Origin: Gonapodya prolifera JEL478
Lineage: Eukaryota; Monoblepharomycota; Monoblepharidomycetes; Monoblepharidales; Gonapodyaceae
Assembly: GCA_001574975.1 (NCBI GenBank)
Contig: KQ965732.1
Location: 620,001-684,000, forward strand
DNA length: 64,000 nucleotides
Reading direction: 5' to 3'
Within the stretch, counting starts at the first letter, position 1. Each line of letters opens with the position of its first letter. Of this stretch, positions 46,303 to 57,923 are shown one piece after another. Below the pieces are notes generated by a model. That model was not told the origin of the DNA and did no database searches. It was given only the letters and a program-made list of their open reading frames with translations. Made by a program: the position numbers and the translations under genes.

Positions 46303-47269
46303 AAGCGTTTCCAAGGTGCGCGTACGTGGACGCCTATCGCAAGGCACCACATCCTGGTCCCACTGTCTGATCTTCGCGTGTCGCAATCACACGACTGCCA
46401 TTCTGTGGCTCATTTCCTTCCATTTCCACGCTCTCGTCAGCGCCCATACGTCCCATTGGAACAGAAAAGGAACGCAAAAAGAAGGCAAGAACTAAAACAA
46501 CTTAACTCGCGGATGCGGCCAAGCCCCCGGTCTTGCCTCCAGCACCCACGATGGAAGAAAAGGGGAACCGCAGTGTGTAGCAGCAAACATGGGAAGCCCC
46601 ACATTGATTATCGGGTCAATTTTTTGTTGCCGATCGATGGACCGCATCGAAGAACGGCGGCTCACGCAGACCTCCTAACCTGGTGCCTTCAAGGTCGCTG
46701 TCCCCTATAAGGTATCTGGGGAGAACCCTGCTGTCGTTCTGCCATGTGTGTGATTGCCGAATGGTGAAGCAAGTGTGACCGAAGCATTGTGATTCCTTCA
46801 TCTTATGTAAAAAGTGAATATCCTCGAGACAAGTTCAAGAATTGCTCATAGCTCAAACTTAAATCACTTCAGAAACGCACCATTGCACAAGTTGGAATTA
46901 TTTTATGGGTATTGGGGAGGCAGCATTTCTTCCGGGAGGTGGTTGAAAGTTGTGACTCTCCTCGCCCTTCATGCACTTAAGAAAGCTTTTGGGAGGGGGC
47001 GTGGACGGTGATGTAGCAAAAAAATTCGACTGGCGACTTGCAGCGAACGAAGTATTTGAACCTCCACGGAGAAGGTTTCCTCGTCCATGTGCCACGCAAA
47101 AAAGCTGACGTTGAGTTCTGTCAGAGGCTCCAACAAGGAAAGCAGCACGCAAGTGACACAAGGTCAAATATGACGTGAAACTTCCATTTTAAAAATAAAT
47201 GAGGTCTCTAATGCACCAGAGGAGAGTCAATGCGACGTAGACGCAGATAAAAAGGCCGAAGCTATTGTC

Positions 47270-48230
47270 CACCTGTTGCTGGTGCGGCAGTCAAAATGTC
47301 ACACGAGAGCCAAGTAGCAAAACTGCAGGTCCAGATGCGCACAAGTACACCACCTTCGTGGGGCATGTTTGATGAGAGGCGAATATCCTGTCCGTATGAC
47401 GTACACCGATGACAGAACATCTGACAACAATTGCGACATGGGTAGTTCCCTTCAACATGGTCCGCTTTAGGCAACTCATGCACCAAACGGGCACAATTAG
47501 GTGTCATGTTGGAGCTGGGGTCTGCTCCTTCGGCTGTGGAAGAGGGTTGCAGAGAGGTAGGGAGAGCCGCAGTGGCACACCAAATCACCAATTTTGTACT
47601 GCACATAACATGTGGCTGGGGTGACGCTCGACCACCCTCCTCACTTGGGACTGTCAGAGCGCTGTGGGGATGACTTCGAGTTGGTATGTACAATTAACTT
47701 TTCCAGCCAGATCGCGGGTGGCGGTCAAAACGCCACACGAGAGCCAGTTCGCGAAAATGACGGGTTCGGGTGTGCTGCATTGGCGCACCAACTTTATACT
47801 GCACAAAACAGGTGGCCGAGGTGCCGTTCGACCGCCTCCTCTGTTTGAATCGTTGGAGCGCAAGGTGTGGGGTGACCTCGCAAACAGAAAGGTGTATCCA
47901 CCCGCGTCTTGCGAGGCAGTCAAAACGCCGCACGAGATCCAGTTAGCAAAAATGCTGGTCCGCGGGCTCGCTCCTCACAAGGCGTTCTCATTCGTGTGAC
48001 TTGGGTTGGGGACCGGTGAAGAATTGTCCGCATGACGCTAACAAGGATGGCGGTTCTCCTTGCAAGGATGTTCCCCCTTGGCATGGTAGTTTTAAGCGAA
48101 CCATGCACCAAGCGGGCAAAATCAGGTGGCGTGTGGTGCGTGTTCTTTGTGAAGTCCATTGCAGAGAGGCAGGGTGCGCTGCATTTCAGGCATGATTTTC
48201 CACCTCTTTTGCGAAAGTGATGACCCGCAC
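47270..48230. repeat. Cluster of degenerate repeats
   Basis: The block GCGGCAGTCAAAA-G-C-CACGAGA-CCA-T...GC-AAAA recurs at about 47285, 47727 and 47918. Downstream of the first and third copies lie matching stretches, including a CATGCACCAA-CGGGCA block and a GCAGAGAGG block. The second copy has a stretch (TACTGCACA-AACA-GTGGC) matching the first. Copies are truncated and mutated. Confidence 0.65.
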
Positions 48231-48873
48231 GTGACAAAAGAGAACATGATGTTGCGACCGGTCCGTCCGTCACGTCAGTGAAGTAACTCCTTTGATTCTC
48301 TGAGAGGCGGCAAAGGCAACGGTGGATGAGAAATGATGAAGATGATGCTCTAAAAGCGATGCGCGCTGCTTTGCGTGTGCGGGGTGGGTGGGTGGAGTTG
48401 TTGGAAGAAGGATGACACGGTGATGCACGTCCCATGATTTTGCCCCTGGAACACGCGGTCTTCCACTAACACTTCAAAAGAAAATTTACGCTTGCATTTT
48501 CTTGCAGCCAAAAAGCAGACATTTATGCGCCAGCGACGGTTTATGTCTCGGATTATGGTCCTTCAGTCAGAAAGGTGAGACAGCGGTCCACACGGTATCC
48601 GAACCAAATATTGGGTATGAGTACAAGTGCGCTTCCGTTGCTCTGCACATGGTTTGAGTGTACATCACATGCAAATAAAAATACTGTGCACATTTGCAAC
48701 AGATGGCTGATCTTGAGGAGGCGACAGAAAGAAGAAAAGATGACGCAACAATGCGGTGGCACTCCAGGTTATCTGTGGAGTGTTTTTGTGGGTTGGCCGA
48801 TGAGGGCCCGTGCACGCGCCACCTCCGACCGCAGCACACTCATCACACCGCCCGTGTCTGTTTTCCTGCACCC

Positions 48874-51800
48874 ATGCGCTCGTCTGGCTCTCTCTCCGGC
48901 TTCTCCGTGGCATCCACGGGTTCTGCGCTCTCCAGCATCACCTCGCCGCCATACACTGCCCGAAACTCGATCGCTGCACCGTCCTCATCCACACTCGCTC
49001 AATCCCTCGCTTCCCCGCGCAGAGTCTCCCTGTCGAGCTCGTCTTGGCAGCGCCCGCCCTCGCCGTCCTCTGCTGCCCCGCTCTCGCCCACCCATCCCTC
49101 CTCAGCTTCTCAATCCGCCACCGCCGCCCCTCTCGCGCTCGGCCAGTCCGCATCGCTCGCAAACACCCAGTCGCTCATCATTGGCAGCGTTGGGGCGAGA
49201 GGAATAGCGGGAGTTGGGATTGGGGCGGGGGTCGGGGTCGGACAGACGGCGGCGCATGTCCCCACAGTCGCATTTTCGGTCGGCAAGAGAGAGACATTCA
49301 CGCCCACAAACGGGTTCAAGACGGTCGCGAAGAAGCTCAGGCAGAGAGGGTTTAGAGTCGTCGTGTGAGTTTTTTTTCCGGGGTGGGACGGAAAGGGGGG
49401 GGGGGAGTGGGATCTGACCGGAATTGGAGAGTTTTCTTGGGCTTGAGAACCTGTGTCCAACCAATCTCACTCCACCCAACCCCGCCACCTCAACTTCCTC
49501 CCACCACCACCCTTACGCACGCACCAGCTTCAAATCCCCACTCACACCCTCCCTCCTCAAACTCCCTACCCCACCTTCCCCCACCTCTCCCACCTCGCCC
49601 TCCGCCTCCGCCTCAGTCTCGGTCTCGCAATCCTTCCCCCTCCCTGCCACCACTCCCGGTCGTGACGACGACCACTTCCCCTCGGGATCGCGGCACGGTC
49701 TCGCACTCCCAGGTACCCGCGCCGGGCAGGACGATGGAGGGGTCAAGGAGACACCAGAGGTTATTGTGTTTGGCGCGCCCAGGGAGAAGTTTTCGCAGGG
49801 CGAGGTGAGTGTGAGCGCTTGGGTGGGGGTGTGTGGAGGTGTGCTTGTGGTTGTGGGGGATGTGGTGGTTGGAGTGGGACAGGGGAGTAGTGTAGCGTTT
49901 GTGGTTGTGGAGTGTGACGACGGTGCAGTGCAGGGAGCGTGGGGATTGGGAAATGTAGACGGGGGAAGAGCGCGAAATGGATTGTGCGTATTGTAGAGTG
50001 GGATTTTTGGCGGAGGAAAGTGTCCATGGGGTGTGAACGCGGGACGGGAGCGGGTCGTGGGAACAAATCAGCAAACCCTGATCATGCCCCCATCCTCCTT
50101 CCCTTCATTCCACCACCACCCAGTTCACAACACTCAAGCAATACCTCGACTCGGCCACCCCCACCACCCCCCGCGCCATCATCTACCTCGCGCTCGAAGG
50201 CGGCGAGTCGGGCCTTCCCTCCACATCCGTGCACCCATGGTCCGCCACGTCACCTTCCTCCGGTGGTGCAACTCCGGGACCGGCGGGACAAGCACCTCAT
50301 CAGGACACAGCGACCAACTTCAACTACCTCCTCGAAGAGCTCGGCGTCGTCGTGCAGCCAGACTCGGTCGCGGGTGGCGCGTACCCGCGAAGACCTGTCG
50401 GCGGGGCGGCTGTCGTCCTGGGCGGTGGTGCTGGGTCCGCGGGCGGCGGTCCAGGATCCCCACCCCGCTCCGCCGCCGCCGCCGTGGACCCGTCCCACCC
50501 CTCCGGCCCGACCCTCCCCCCGCTACCGACGCACCACGCGTACCACCCCAAAGAAGTCCTAGTGCACCAGGGCGTGCTCAACCGCGCTCTGACCCGCGCC
50601 GCTATGGTCGTGCGCGGGCTTTCCGACCGCGCGGGTGCGGCGGGTGCGGTGCCACCAAAGGGCACCGCTGCTGCTCGCGTACAGGCACACACAAGCCACC
50701 TGGCTTTCGTGTACCCCTTTGGCGCAACCCTGGCCGTGCAGCGGCCCGCCGTACCCCTACTCTCTACGGGCGTTGCCGGGATTCCTCTGTCTCGCCCCGT
50801 GCTTGCCGCGTGGGAGGGCGGGACCGGCGGAGGCGCACCATCCCCGCCCCGAGCGACCAGTCCCGGTGTTGCACCCCCGCCGCAGGACCGCGGCGCCCCC
50901 CGCGTCGTCGTGTGTGGCAGTGCGGCGATGTTTTCCGATGGATACGTCGAGCGGGAAGGCAACGCGGTGGTGTGGGAGGTGCTTGTAGGGTGGTGTGTTG
51001 GAACAGGCGTCGCGCCCGGTGGTGCTGCATTGGGAGGGGAGGGCGGGGCTGGGGAGGCAGTGGTGTGGAATGCGATTGATGCGAGTGAGCCTGAGGTGTG
51101 TGAACGCGGGTGGAGGTGGGGAAGGGAAAGCACTGAATCATGTTTACTGGTTCCCACCAGCTGTCCGACCCCCACCCCGCCCCCGCTCTGCCCAGCCTGG
51201 CGTCCACCCCACGACCGTGTCTGGATTCCGGAACTGAAGACCTTCCGCGGGACTTTGCGCGCTTGTTTGACGGCGGGGTGTTTGGGTTCGACCCTCCACG
51301 TCGTGTTGGCGGCTCCGGATCAAGGGACGGAAGGCCAACGCCTGGTGACAGCGGTCTCGGTAAAAACGGACAGGTGGGGGGGATGGTGGGCGGCGCGGTG
51401 AGAAAGAAGGGCCCGATACTGTGGCGGGACTTGTACGCTGTGGGTTTCCACTTTCATGTCATTTCGGCCTCAATCACTTTACAGAGCGTACCCACTTAAC
51501 CGCCCCCCAGTCGCTACGCCTCCCACCCACACCACTGACGCTGATCCACCCCACGTTCGAAACACCGCTTCCGCCGTTGCAGCCTGCCGTGTTCCAGCCC
51601 GCGCTGAGGGAGCCCCCGCCACCGCCGCTGGAGCTGTTCGATCTGGACGATATGTTTATGGAGGCGGGAAGGAGGTTGGGCGAGGTGGGGGGCAAGTGTG
51701 AGTTGAAATTGGGAGAGCTGTGGTTGTTTGAGTGGTGACAAATTTACATTTGGGTCCCTCAAAGGCACGGACGCCGACCTCGACTACTACATTTTAGCAT

Positions 51801-52018
51801 GCGGAGATATCCTCGGTGTGAGCGACAAGGTTGGTGTCGTGCGCGCCTCGGCGGGCAAGCCTGGTGTGCGAGGTTCCGTTGAGGCTGCCAAGCGGGACCC
51901 CGAAAAGGACGCGCGGAGGGTGCTGGAGCACGTTTTGAAGAGTCTCGTGGGGTGGAAGAAGACGGAAGTTGGGGTGGTTGGTGGAGAGCGAGAGGGTGCT
52001 TTTGGGATGGTGGCGTAG
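48874..52018 (+). CDS. IFT52: IFT52, intraflagellar transport complex B core subunit
   Basis: A predicted 797-residue protein; animal IFT52 is about 440. Exons are 48874-49364, 49528-49804, 50124-51095, 51161-51373, 51511-51697 and 51765-52018. Family landmarks appear in order: FTPTNGFKTVAKKLRQRGF, VIVFGAPREKFS, FTTLKQYLDS, TNFNYLLEELGVVV, HPKEVLVHQGVLNR and LAFVYPFGATLAV. Later ones are GSAAMFSDGY, DLPRDFARLFD, PPPPPLELFDLDDMF and DLDYYILACGDILGV. IFT52 is part of the IFT-B core that carries cargo along the flagellar axoneme. It shows that this fungus makes, or recently made, flagella. The extra length comes from a Ser/Pro/Ala-rich N-terminus and several Gly/Pro/Ala loops. The intron 49805-50123 is long (319 nt). 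The junction 51373/51511 is the least certain. Confidence 0.93.
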
Positions 52019-52113
52019 ACGGAGTGGTACAGTAAATTAGGTGTCGGCAATGTATCTACATAAATAATTGTCTGCTAAAGTGACGTTGTACGTGTGCAAG
52101 CTGTGCGTTTGCG

Positions 52114-55100
52114 TCAGTCGACACTCTTGAGCCCGCTCTTTCGCCGAAATTCGTCGTAGAAATCCAGCATCTCCTTCGTGATCCGCGGGGGTACAGTCTG
52201 CAGCGCCGATAGAAAGTGGCGGCGACACACCTAGAGTGCGTGTTGAGAGTGGTCAGTCAATGATACTTCGAAGCTACAATGGGCCAACTTACAGCCGCTG
52301 CGTCCACATTCTCTTCCATGGCAGACATGGCAGCTTCCTGACAGACCGCAACGCACTCTGCGCCGGAGTAGCCCTTGGTCTAAAAGCACAAATGGATCCC
52401 AAATTATGACTGAATGAAGTCGCATTCGTGCACATACCTTGCCAACCAACTCTTTGACATCAACATCCACATCAACACTCATCCCTTTTATCCTGCCCGC
52501 AAAAATTTCCTCTCTGGCCTCATCGTCTGGTAGACCAACATAGCACATCCTATCGATTCGACCTGGCCTAAGCAGAGCAGGATCGATGGCGTCCGGGCGG
52601 TTTGTCGCTGCGACGACAGTGACGTTGGAAAGGGGAGAGATACCGTCCAGTTCAACAAGGAGTTGAGAGAGGACCCGAGTGGTAGCGGTTGATGACGTGG
52701 TAGTGGTGCGCCGGGTGGCAATGGAATCGATCTCGTCCTGAGATGAAGCATGCTGCCTAAGATGGACACACCAACGACGCATGAGAGAACTCACGAAGAA
52801 AACAATCGCTGGTCCCGCCCTGCGTGCCCGCTCGAATACTTCCCGCACCCTTTTTTCACTCTCTCCGACCCACATACTCATTACTTCAGGTCCTTTCACA
52901 GCCATAAAGTTTAGACCTGTTTCCGTCGCTAGAGCTTTGGCCATGAGCGTCTTTGAACATCCCGGTGGTCCGTACAACAAAACACCACGAGGGGGACGAA
53001 TTCCCATACGAATAAACGCTTGTGGGTGGCGCAGAGGCCATTCGACTGCTTCACGTAAGCGCAACTTGGTGACATGTTGACCAGCGATTGAGGACCAAGG
53101 CACACGGGGTACCTCAAGGGCAACCTTGGAAATTCTCGTCACAGGCTTGTACGACACATCACATCACATTAAAACACCAACCTCTCTCATTGAGCTTGGG
53201 CCAACAACTTTCATCGCAGCCTCCAGATCCTCCGCAATTAAGCACACAGTCTGCCGCTTTGCAGATGCAACCTCCCGCACAACCTTCGCACCTGCTTCAC
53301 GAACCACTCCAGAGAGGTCAGCCCCCACATATCCGTGCGCTCTTCCACCAAGAACACGGATCTCTTCATCCGTTAAATTGTTCGGCACCTGCGCAAGAAG
53401 CACCTTTAGAATGTCAGATCGAGCCTTCTCATTCGGGACCCCGACTTCCACTTCAATATCAAATCTTCCAGCTCGACGAAGGGCCGAATCTACAGATCCA
53501 GGGCGGTTCGTTGCAGCAACAACCACAACCCGAGGTTCATTGGGATCTCCAAGACCATCCATAAGAGTCAGTAGAGCGCCTACTACACGTCGATCGACGT
53601 CCGAAGCTGACGCAGAATCTCGAGATGGAGCAAGAGCATCAATTTCATCAATAAAAACGACACCACCAAGAGTTTGTTTCGCCCCATTCTTTGACTTTTT
53701 ACCTTGAGGTCCCCAACGAGCACGATCAAACGCTGAGCGTAATGTCTGTTCGGCCTGACCGACAAATCGTCCGAGAACCTCAGGAGCATTAATGTGAACA
53801 AACTGAGCTTGAGATACTGCAGGTCCAGAAGACTGTCCTCTATCAGCCATTGCCCGGCGAAGGTGTCTCGCCAGAGCACGCGCGAGTATAGTCTTACCGG
53901 TCCCAGGAGGGCCATGAAGGAGAATACCGGTTGGTGGGCGTAGACCTAAAGATCGGGGTTCAACACGATTGAGGACCTGGTACAGAGATACGAGAGAGTC
54001 ATGATTACCATTCACTCCGGTAAACCATGCGTTGTCCACAAGTTCTTTAATCCTTTGAACTTGCTCTTCAAGTCCACCGATTGATACGAAACAATCATTC
54101 GCACACTCCTGTTCATCATCATCTGGATTAGACGCAACCATTTCGGTACTCTTTCCTGGAAGGGTGCTGCTGTCCAACATGCGTTCCGACGCCCGTAAAG
54201 TTAGAGCCGTTCTTTGCGTGACCGAGTACACGGGAGGCAAAGCATCGTTATTGGAGTGCTCGGGAGATATTGAGGTTACCCGCAAGGATGCCCTCTTTGA
54301 ATTCATTGGTAATTGTAGATGCAACGAGGGCCAAACTAATCGGAATGATGCTATGGGGAGTTCAAATTGCTGTTTGCATGCAACGGCAAAGCAGCGGAAG
54401 TGGCATCTCACCAAGCGTAGTTCTTACGTATGCCTCAATGGAAGGATCAAAATCCTCGAAAGCCTCCTGATTAAAAATAATTTCGATCTTGCTCGCCTCC
54501 ACGACTCTTCCACTGTAAGTATCAATGGAAACATCAACAGGTACATCCGCGAAGGTTGTTGGCAAGGAACTTTGGCAGTGAGGTGGGAGGGATAGCATCG
54601 CTAGCGAGCCAAAAAGTGAGAAAGTAGGAGTATAACTCCAGCAAATACGAGCCTACCATTGACATCTGTGATCCCGAGAGTGGGCCACAGCATTGCAGCA
54701 CCCAGAGCGGTGCCTTTCCCGCCCTCTTTTACATCATTGGTCTGTCCATTTGCTCGCATTTCGATCCCAGATAGCTCTCGTTCCTCGGTATTACTGCGTT
54801 CGCCGTGGCGGCCAACGAGCGTTGCAATAATAATATCTCCAGCCTTCCATCGATTGGCCCGCATTGCAGCAAGAGGCACGTGAAGGCGTGGACTCGGTTG
54901 CACATCTATTGCGGAGCTAGAATCATTGATGGCCGGTTTGAATGTGAAAACTCGAGGATTGGGGAGCAGATTGGTGGGAGGTGAAGACGGCAATGCTGGT
55001 CGAGGAGGAGATTGAAGGGAAGGTCGGACTTGGTCATGAGACGCACGTAGCGATGGGATCGCTGGCGTATCTGGCAATAAACCGTCTCGCAGTTGTTTGG

Positions 55101-55122
55101 CGCGTTTCTTTTTGGAGGACAT
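52114..55122 (-). CDS. AFG2: AFG2/SPATA5-type tandem AAA+ ATPase
   Basis: An 885-residue protein. Exons are 55122-54657, 54600-54412, 54350-53182, 53124-52795, 52737-52438, 52379-52293 and 52230-52114; the sum is divisible by three. A basic N-terminus (MSSKKKRAKQLRDG) precedes a substrate-recognition N-domain. D1 has Walker A GPPGTGKT, Walker B FIDEID and sensor NRPGSVDSALRR-AGRFD. D2 has GPPGCSKT, where the Cys is characteristic of AFG2, then DEIDSIA and NRPDAIDPALLRPGRID. AFG2 (Drg1) releases the shuttling factor Rlp24 from pre-60S particles in the cytoplasm. It sits convergent to IFT52 with about 95 bp between stop codons. The intron at 53125-53181 uses donor GTTGGT. Confidence 0.93.
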
Positions 55123-55209
55123 TGTTGCACTTTCATTTCTTTGGTTTCAGATCAGATTATTAATATTACTTGACATGAATGCAAATTTTCTGTTTGACAC
55201 GAGAGCGAT

Positions 55210-57763
55210 TTACAAAGTGCTAAGAAGAACAGCTTTCAACCCTCCTCCGCCAGGACCGTAATTCAAATGGGACAGAGGGGATGTGGAGGGATTAGAACCT
55301 GGCTTTTGGCGAAGGAACTCTTCTCTCATCAAGTCCCATATTCTGGATCGCAGACCCCATTTGTCCGAAAGCGATTGCACCAAAGATACGTCTATGTCAA
55401 AATTCGGGCTATGAGATGTCACCACAACACCAAAAAGAGGAATACTCACGAAGCTCAATTTTCTGTGTTAGCACCTGCTCCAGACTGTGCAACGAGCTTG
55501 GATCTTGGCGACTACTGTGGGCAGCAGTATCCTCGGTGCTCCCCGAGGGGTTTACGAGTCGCAGTTTTCTTCGAGCAGAAGTCAGAATACGTCAATTAAA
55601 AGCACGAGGTTACATGTTGCTCACCTGAGCACTGCAGCGTGCACAAACGATGACATCAAGACGGCCACACCAATTACATAGGGGTTCGCCCATCGCACCA
55701 TTTCTGCAGCACCTCGACCCACAGTACCATTCTCTGACAGTGCGGGGAGAGTGACAAGCTCAATAAGTCTTGTAACGCGATCCGCATGCTCCACGCAGAG
55801 AAGGAAGTCCGAGGACATAAGCCAAGCATCGTCGTAAACCATTGAGACAACATCCCAACGACCGTAAATGAGGACCTTCATCGGAAGTGCGAATCTTTCA
55901 ATCAAAACCGTTCCACCTCCACTGCCCGATGCACACGAAGGTATGAACGAACCTTGTAGGTATGATACAGGATGAAAAGAACTCCACTCCGTGGCTCTAC
56001 ACCCTCGAAGCCCCCTTCCCTCGCAGCCCTCCTATCCGCCTCAACCACGGCATCTGGGAGAGCAGAATACCAAACGTCCAGCATTCCGGAGAGCTTCAAC
56101 TTCTCTTCGCTCGCCCACGCGTCAGCGAGATGTGCAGAGTCGCCAAAGTTGGCCAAGGTTCTTTTCAGTCGCATGATTCTGTACCCGACTCCGTGAAGAA
56201 GAGCGGTGTAACCCGATATACCGGTCCGCCCAGAGTGGAACAAGGTACGGAGTGTTTCAAGGGAGGAAGGAGAGGAAGGGTGGGAGCTGGAGAGAATTTG
56301 TGGGGAAGTCGACGACGGGCTGCGATGGGATCTCGGCATTCCACTGGAGAGCAGCGAAAACGCGAGTCGAAACGGAAGAGGATCAGGAGGCGGAAGTAAA
56401 GGGTCGGAAAATAATGGGTCAGGGCAGGCTAACAACGCCGGGGATGAACAACAATTTTTGGAACGGCACGCTGCGCGGAGACATCTTACGCAAATTTAGG
56501 TCCACATCCTCCTCGGTGAATGCGATTACTTGGTTGTCCCATGCTGGCAATACCACAGAGTCGAAACTGAACGAGCGCGCAAGACGCGCGATCGCAATTT
56601 GAAGAGAGGCGTGAAAGCAAATTAAAACCTCCTCCATAGTCGTCGAAAAAAAGCGAGCCTCACAAAATATTCCACCATATTCTCCGTGATTCTTCCTTTT
56701 CAATCCAAGACTCCTCCAACTCTCCACCACCGAGCGACTCTTCCCGATTGAGACCGAGCTTCAGGCCGAGCTGGATAGCCAGTGCGGAATACAAGTCGCC
56801 TTCCGCAAAAGTATTTGTTGAAGCCGAACAGAGCGCACTGATGAGTAACGCCGCAACAACCGTCCATCTGTCGTACGAATGTCCTTTTTGAGAAAACATG
56901 CCGTTAGCAACACAGAGACCGTCGCCCGTCATTTCTTCATGAACGCATCGAATTGCGACATTTAACAGATGGCAGGAAAGGTCAACGTAGTATTCAGTCG
57001 CCCCTACACCATTTTCGCGGAACGAAGAACTATGCGCATTCGGTGTCCGGGAAAGCTCGTAAGCGCCGAGTGCAGCAGCTGCCACGATCAGCGCAGGAGG
57101 CCGTGTGTTTTGTTGAGTCTGAGCGTGGTCAGCAACCATCTGGACGAGTTTCCCGTGGGAAATAGTTGGAAATGTTTCCCGCGCTGACATTGTTACAACC
57201 AAATGGTGCATGATTTCGGGGGCTGGAAGAGCCCACTTTGTTGTATCATCGTAGCCGCCGATGCCGTTCATGGGCCGGGAGAGTCCGTGTATTATATTTG
57301 CAGCACTGAACTCCGCAGATGCTTGGCCCGTTGGAATATAGAAGGATGGCTGCACACCCAGCGGTAAGGAGGAAAGAGCCAAATAGTTGTCCATCCCCAT
57401 TTGTAAGCTCGTCTTCAAGCGTTTATTGGGTGGTGCATCAGGTCCAACCTTTGGGCCTCGTCTTCTTGTTGGCCTGTAATAGGTACAAGCCTCTCCCAAA
57501 CTCTTGCATCGCTCGCACGGCTGATCCCCGGCGCATTTTGCCTTGAGGCGATGGCAGGCGTCACAGGCCTTGATGGCAGTGTGGGTCGTGTCAGGAGACA
57601 AGGTCTCATCCCACTTGTTTCTCCAGCATTTCAGACTCACTTTGGTTTTGCGTGTTAGAGCGACTTTACGCTTTTTAGTCTTGCCTTGATCGGTCGTGCC
57701 ATCATCGTCGTCCTCATCCTCATCCTCCTCCTGCGGATACGGCATTTCCGCGTGGAGCGACAT
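55210..57763 (-). CDS. Zn2Cys6 transcription factor, tandem paralogue 1
   Basis: A 710-residue regulator. Exons are 57763-57641, 57568-56664, 56566-56490, 56428-55953, 55875-55625, 55568-55450 and 55391-55210. An acidic and then basic N-terminus (DEDEDDDDGTT, KTKKRKV) leads to the zinc cluster CDACHRLKAKCAGDQPCERC ending GEAC, with all six Cys. The linker is RRRGPK. The fungal-specific middle domain includes MSARETFPTISHGKL, ALAIQLGLKLGLNREE and SRRIWWNIL, then LPAWDNQ, PDPLFSDPLLPPPDPLPF and TLFHSGRTGISGYTALLHG. The C-terminal part has YGRWDVVSMVYDDAWLMSSD and ends after a Gly-rich NYGPGGGGLK. It is the most downstream member of a head-to-tail triplet and is intact. It lacks the intron that both other copies carry before the GDLYSA-type segment. 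Confidence 0.9.
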
Positions 57764-57923
57764 TTCTGGGTGCTTCGTGTGACGAGATGGGGAGACGATG
57801 GGACGATGGGAGGACGGGAGGGGAAGAAGGGGAGAAGGATTACTGCTGTAAAGGTTCGCATTTTAGCCGAAAAGCTATCCCTGACCACCGCAACACACAA
57901 ATGTATTTACAAGTTGAATTTGT

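Larger units (their letters stand above)
45964..48873. other. 2.9-kb gap without a recognisable gene; contains repeats
   Basis: Short frames on both strands have no domain and overlap degenerate repeats (47270-48230). A near-perfect hairpin lies at 46265-46302. The last ~300 bp precede IFT52. The IFT52 frame itself is open upstream to 48694, so extra N-terminal coding sequence is possible. Confidence 0.5.

Noticed and set aside
46180-46330. tRNA-like fold around the hairpin at 46.27 kb
   Set aside because: No T-loop GTTCRA motif and no acceptor-stem pairing at tRNA spacing.
47920-48435. 171-codon minus-strand frame between ERB1 and IFT52
   Set aside because: It overlaps the degenerate repeat cluster, has no domain, and matches another repeat copy only patchily.
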